From PNOJ01 sp016706845 (GTDB taxonomy: Bacteria; Krumholzibacteriota; Krumholzibacteriia; LZORAL124-64-63): a stretch of DNA of 64,000 nt. This document shows, one piece after another, positions 60,907 to 64,000 of the stretch (its first letter is position 1; each line of letters opens with the position of its first letter). The notes beneath the pieces are model-generated. The model was not told the origin of the DNA, did not search any database, and saw only the letters and a program-made list of their open reading frames with translations. Position numbers and translations under genes: made by a program. The stretch lies in assembly GCA_016706845.1 (NCBI GenBank), contig JADJIV010000019.1, positions 7,688-71,687 of the forward strand, in the 5' to 3' direction.

Positions 60907-62004
60907 TCAGCCGACCAGCGATAGCGAGATCCGCTTGCGCTGCACGTCGACCTCCACGATGCGCACCTGCACTTCCTGGCCCTCGCGCACGACGTCGCTC
61001 GGATGGCTCACCCGCTCCTGCGACAGCGCGGACACGTGCACCAGTCCGCGCACGCCCGGCAGCAATTCCACGAAGGCGCCGAAGTCCGCCATGCCGGTCA
61101 CCACGCCGGTGACCCATTCGCCCAGCTTCAACTGCGCCTCGACGCCCTGCCAGGGATCGCCCGCGAGCGCCTTGATGGACAGGCTGACGCGCTCGGTCTT
61201 GCCCTCGCCGACGTGCTGCAGGTCGGTGACCTTGACGGTGACCGTCTGGCCCTCCTGCAGGACCTCGGTGGGATCGGCGATGCGGTGGTGGCTGATCTCC
61301 GAGACGTGGACCAGCCCCTCGACGCCGCCGATGTCGATGAAGGCGCCGTAGGGCATCAGCCGGACGACCTTGCCGTCGCGCACGTCGCCCACCGCGAGGG
61401 TCTTGCGCGTCTCCTTGCCGCGGCGCGCCTTCTCCTCCTGCAGCAGGGCCCGCCGTGAGACCACCAGCCGGCGGCCGCCGTCGGCGAACTCGATGACGCG
61501 GAACTCGAGGCTGCGTCCCACCCACGACGGCGGGTCGTTGACGAACTGGTCGTCGATCTGGGAGATGGGGCAGAAGGCGCGGTGGCCGCCGAGGTCGATG
61601 ACGAAGCCGCCCTTGTTGGTCTCCTTCACCGCACCGGTCAGCGGCACGCCGCTCTGCAGCGCATCCTCGAGGAAGCGGGTGTCCTTGCCCTGGGCTTTCT
61701 GCTTCAGCGCGAGCCGCTGCTCGGCTCCCTTGCCGACCACGTAGGCCGTGATCGCGTCGCCGACGGCGAACCTGAGCCGCCCCTCGGCGTCCTGCAGGTC
61801 GACGGTGCTGATGGGCAGTTCGCTGCGTCCGCCGTAGTCGACGAAGCACTCCTCGTCGCCGATCTGGACGAGCTTGCCCGTGACCTGCTCACCGGTCTTC
61901 GGTTCAGGGGTCTGGTCGTGGGTCCGCTGCTCGCTCTCGGCGAACAGACGGGCGAAGTCCTCGCCATTGTCGGGGGCGTCTTCGTGCTGGAGGTCGTCGG
62001 TCAT
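60907..62004 (-). CDS. rpsA: 30S ribosomal protein S1-like protein with four S1 domains
   Basis: A 365-residue RNA-binding protein with four S1 domains: about residues 38-102, 120-190, 205-275 and 290-362. The last two are the best conserved (LMPYGAFIDIGGVEGLVHVS and MADFGAFVELLPGVRGLVHV). An acidic N-terminus with NGEDFARLFAESE is common in short S1 proteins. E. coli S1 has six domains; four-domain forms occur in several phyla. It may be the ribosomal S1 or an S1-like translation factor. Extended -10 promoter upstream. Confidence 0.88.
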   Translation of the reverse strand: MTDDLQHEDAPDNGEDFARLFAESEQRTHDQTPEPKTGEQVTGKLVQIGDEECFVDYGGRSELPISTVDLQDAEGRLRFAVGDAITAYVVGKGAEQRLALKQKAQGKDTRFLEDALQSGVPLTGAVKETNKGGFVIDLGGHRAFCPISQIDDQFVNDPPSWVGRSLEFRVIEFADGGRRLVVSRRALLQEEKARRGKETRKTLAVGDVRDGKVVRLMPYGAFIDIGGVEGLVHVSEISHHRIADPTEVLQEGQTVTVKVTDLQHVGEGKTERVSLSIKALAGDPWQGVEAQLKLGEWVTGVVTGMADFGAFVELLPGVRGLVHVSALSQERVSHPSDVVREGQEVQVRIVEVDVQRKRISLSLVG

Positions 62005-62063
62005 GCTGGTCTTCCTGGTGGTTTGCGGGTCGGTCGGCGGGACGCCGCGAAGGGTACCAGCAA

Positions 62064-62069
62064 ACTATA
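62064..62069 (-). promoter_or_regulatory. extended -10 promoter for rpsA
   Basis: TGTGC directly before TATAGT on the minus strand, 60 nt upstream of the rpsA ATG. The -35 region (TTGGCT) would need a 19-nt spacer. Confidence 0.4.
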
Positions 62070-62147
62070 GCACAGACGAACCCGCCGCAGCCAACTCCCA
62101 AAGGGCGGCGCAGAGGACCCGGAAGATGGCGAAGCGCGGGGGGGGAT

Positions 62148-62171
62148 GGGGGAGGGCGCCGGCCCTCCCCC
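62148..62171 (-). terminator. GC hairpin after the second CxxCH gene
   Basis: A 10-bp stem GGGGGAGGGC/GCCCTCCCCC with a four-base loop, 7 nt after the stop, followed on the minus strand by a C run. Confidence 0.5.
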
Positions 62172-62178
62172 GGGCAGG

Positions 62179-62544
62179 CTACCGGTAGAGGCTCTTGACG
62201 GCACCCCAGCTGTCGGATTCGTTCGGGACACGGGACGTGGAGTCGCTCGGGTCGGTGCAGTCGAGGATCTCCTGGGCGTTGCTCACGGTGTCGTTGTCGG
62301 AATCCATCGCGCCGTAGTTCGCCCAGTTGGTGGTGTAGTCGGCGCCGTAGCTGTTCATGTTGTCGGCGTCCGGGGACCCGTTGGGAAAGTGGCACAGCGT
62401 GCAGTTGCTGGCGGCGCTGCGCAACGTCGCGCACGCGTCGGGGTAGGCGTTGAGCCAGGCGTTCTTGCGGCCGCTGGTGGCGCCGGCGTCGGTCACGGAC
62501 AGCAGGGTCAGGGCCAGGCAGGAAAGCAGAATCGAACGTCGCAT
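62179..62544 (-). CDS. small secreted CxxCH protein with Asp-rich repeat and WGxxK tail, second copy
   Basis: A 121-residue protein with a signal peptide (SILLSCLALTLLSVTDAGA), one CTLCH motif, then MDSDNDTVSNAQEILDCTDP, again like a calcium-binding repeat. It ends ESDSWGAVKSLYR. It shares the order signal-CxxCH-YGAD-Asp repeat-WGxxK tail with the protein at 53336-53745, so the two are paralogues. ATG with CGGAGGTCGAC upstream. The short distance from the CxxCH to the stop leaves no room for a full cytochrome fold, so the role of the motif is open. Confidence 0.82.
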   Translation of the reverse strand: MRRSILLSCLALTLLSVTDAGATSGRKNAWLNAYPDACATLRSAASNCTLCHFPNGSPDADNMNSYGADYTTNWANYGAMDSDNDTVSNAQEILDCTDPSDSTSRVPNESDSWGAVKSLYR

Positions 62545-62617
62545 GTCGACCTCCGGGTGTGTGGGTGCCAGGGGCCCTGCTATAATCATACCGAAATACA
62601 GGTAGTTCCAGAAATTA

Positions 62618-62633
62618 GTCAACGTTTGTTGAC
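62618..62633. promoter_or_regulatory. perfect inverted repeat upstream of the CxxCH gene
   Basis: GTCAAC-GTTT-GTTGAC, 74 nt before the start and 18 nt past the rarD stop. A TATGAT element lies between it and the gene. Operator candidate. Confidence 0.4.
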
Positions 62634-62651
62634 GATGGAAGTCGGTCGGGG

Positions 62652-63525
62652 TCAGCCGTGGCGGAGCGCATCCCATGAATAGAGGCCCAGAGCGGCCCAA
62701 ATGGGCCCGAAAGCGACGGCGTGGGCGCCGGTGAACGGTTCGTGGAACAGGATAACCGCCAACAGGAATTGCAGGGTCGGGGAGAGGTATTGCAGGAAGC
62801 CGACCGTGGCGTAGCGCAACCGCCGCGCCGCCTCGGCGAACCAGATCAGGGGCAGGGCGGTCACGATCCCGCCGGCGGCCAGCAACAGGGCGGTGCCGGC
62901 GCCGCCGTGCAGGAAGGCCGTCCCGGACCCTTCGCGCACCAGCAGCCAGGCTAGGGCCGCCGGCGCCAGCAGCAGCGTTTCCGCGGCCAGGCCCAGCGTC
63001 CCGTCGGGGCGGATCGGTTTGCGTAGCAGCCCGTAGAGGCTGAACGTGCCGGCCAGGGCCAACGAGACCAGAGGCAGGCCGCCCAGGCGCACCGACAGCC
63101 ACAGCACCCCGAGGCCGGCCAGCAGCACCGCCGCGGCCTGGAGGCGGCGCAGACGCTCCCGCAGGACGATCACGCCCAGCAGCACGTTCAGCAGAGGGGT
63201 GACGAAGTAGCCGAAACTGGCCTGCAGGACACGGTCGTTGGCCACCGCCCAGATGAACACCAGCCAGTTGGCGGCGATCAGCAGGGTGGTCAGTCCCAGC
63301 ACCGCCAGGGTGCGCCGGTCACGCAACAGTTTCCCCACAAGGGGATGCGACCGCGCACCGCCAGCAGTGAAGCCAGCAGGACCAGGGACCAGAGCACCCG
63401 GTGCGCCAGGACTTCCGGGGAGCGACGTGGGACACCGCCTTGAAATAGAGTGGCACGAAACCCCACCACCCATAGGCGGCCAGCCCGTAGGCGATTCCCG
63501 TCCGTTGCCCATCGTCGTGCTTCAT
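62652..63525 (-). CDS. rarD: RarD-type EamA/DMT transporter (two frame breaks)
   Basis: An inner-membrane protein with ten predicted helices of the drug/metabolite transporter superfamily. GIAYGLAAYGWWGFVPLYFK is the classic RarD opening. The frame then changes near 63417 (to EVLAHR-type text) and near 63345 (to LVGKLLRDRRTLAVLGLTTL), after which ANWLVFIWAVANDRVLQASF and GFLQYLSPTLQFLLAV read cleanly to the stop. About 290 residues after correction. ATG at 63525 starts MKHDDGQRTG. Substrate unknown; chloramphenicol sensitivity is the historical phenotype of the family. Confidence 0.88.
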
Positions 63526-63740
63526 GGCGGGCAAGATATCATCGCGGCTGAAAATGCCTACGGGAATTCGTCATCGGCGATCCCAAGGTGTGGAATATTG
63601 CATGAATTAATTGAATTTTAACTTTCCATAATGTTCGACTCACGATACAATTGATCACATCAACGGGGAGGTTCCGTGGGATGGGTCGAGCGAACCGAGC
63701 TCATCTGTCCATTTCACCGCAAACGCCCAGGAGGCGCTCC

Positions 63741-64000
63741 ATGACCCGGATGCTGACGAATGTTCTCGTGCTCGCCCTTATCGCGCTGGCCGTGCCGGCC
63801 CTCGCCGTCTCGCCCGACGTGCGGATCAGCCAAGCCTACGGCGGCGGCGGCTCGGGCACTGCGGGCCCGACCTTCAACCAGGACTACGTCGAGATCTTCA
63901 ACGCCAGCGGCGCCACGGTCGACATCAGCAACTGGACCATCGAGTACGGCTCCAGCACCGGCAGCTGGGGCAGCTCGGCCGGTAACATCTTCACCTTCCC
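63741..64000 (+). CDS. secreted lamin-tail-domain protein, cut by the window end
   Basis: ATG follows AGGAGGCGCTCC. The first 22 residues are a signal peptide (MLTNVLVLALIALAVPALA). The mature part starts VSPDVRISQAYGGGGSGTAG then NQDYVEIFNASGATVDISNW, typical of lamin-tail domains in bacterial extracellular nucleases and surface proteins. About 86 residues are visible and the frame is open at the edge. The upstream gap 63526-63740 is the most AT-rich stretch of the window and probably holds its promoter, though I cannot pick a convincing -35/-10 pair. Confidence 0.75.
   Translation, partial: MTRMLTNVLVLALIALAVPALAVSPDVRISQAYGGGGSGTAGPTFNQDYVEIFNASGATVDISNWTIEYGSSTGSWGSSAGNIFTF

Overview
The window is a very GC-rich, gene-dense bacterial chromosome segment with no plasmid, phage, insertion sequence or CRISPR array that I can see. 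The protein set is Gram-negative: an Omp85-type outer-membrane barrel, a lipobox protein, and secreted proteins with lamin-tail domains, CxxCH motifs with calcium-type Asp repeats, and an FlgD-like C-terminal domain. This mix resembles uncultured FCB-related lineages such as Eisenbacteria or Krumholzibacteriota. That placement is inference from protein style; no 16S or ribosomal operon is present. Many otherwise conserved genes carry one or more single-base frame breaks, often in C or G runs, which looks like consensus error in a long-read or metagenome assembly rather than gene decay.

Layout. 1-7.2 kb: barrel protein, UvrD-type helicase, membrane GGDEF cyclase behind a sigma-28-like promoter, secreted M1 peptidase. 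7.2-13.5 kb: methylmalonyl-CoA mutase mutA-mutB-meaB, then a MarR regulator. 13.7-15.6 kb: a Gfo/Idh oxidoreductase and a lamin-tail secreted protein. 15.8-21.9 kb: a beta-oxidation operon (acyl-CoA dehydrogenase, thiolase, 3-hydroxyacyl-CoA dehydrogenase, two more acyl-CoA dehydrogenases) followed by mscL. 22-24.8 kb: an orphan basic protein, DUF2752 and YIP1 membrane proteins. 25-33 kb: M17 aminopeptidase, MATE exporter, xseA-xseB, an ABC-2 exporter and a secreted unknown. 33.2-39.8 kb: methylmalonyl-CoA epimerase, M29 aminopeptidase, three-gene propionyl-CoA carboxylase operon, enoyl-CoA hydratase. 39.9-46.6 kb: 2-oxoacid:ferredoxin oxidoreductase with a fused beta-gamma subunit, alanine dehydrogenase, CoA-transferase, NtrC-type regulator. 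46.7-55.3 kb: tRNA-Leu, tig-clpP-clpX-lon-engB, a small CxxCH protein, purA, tRNA-Lys. 55.4-64 kb: pepF, a propeller lipoprotein, nadA-iscS, a four-domain S1 protein, a second CxxCH protein, rarD, and a second lamin-tail protein cut by the window end.

How the genes work together. Beta-oxidation and branched-chain steps feed propionyl-CoA to PccAB plus its separate biotin carrier, then Mce and MutAB/MeaB, giving succinyl-CoA. The ferredoxin-linked 2-oxoacid oxidoreductase and CoA-transferase fit the same acyl-CoA and TCA traffic. Four families of peptidases (M1, M17, M29, PepF) and alanine dehydrogenase suggest peptide and amino-acid use.

The most unusual feature is a four-copy intergenic element. 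It has an 80-82 nt conserved core with two internal hairpins whose loops show AGGA(G). Each core is enclosed by a long inverted repeat whose sequence differs in every copy while pairing is kept. Three of the four copies flank methylmalonyl-CoA pathway genes. A second unusual feature is a shared C-terminal tail, [TS]-W-G-x-x-K-x-x-[YF]...R, on three secreted proteins.
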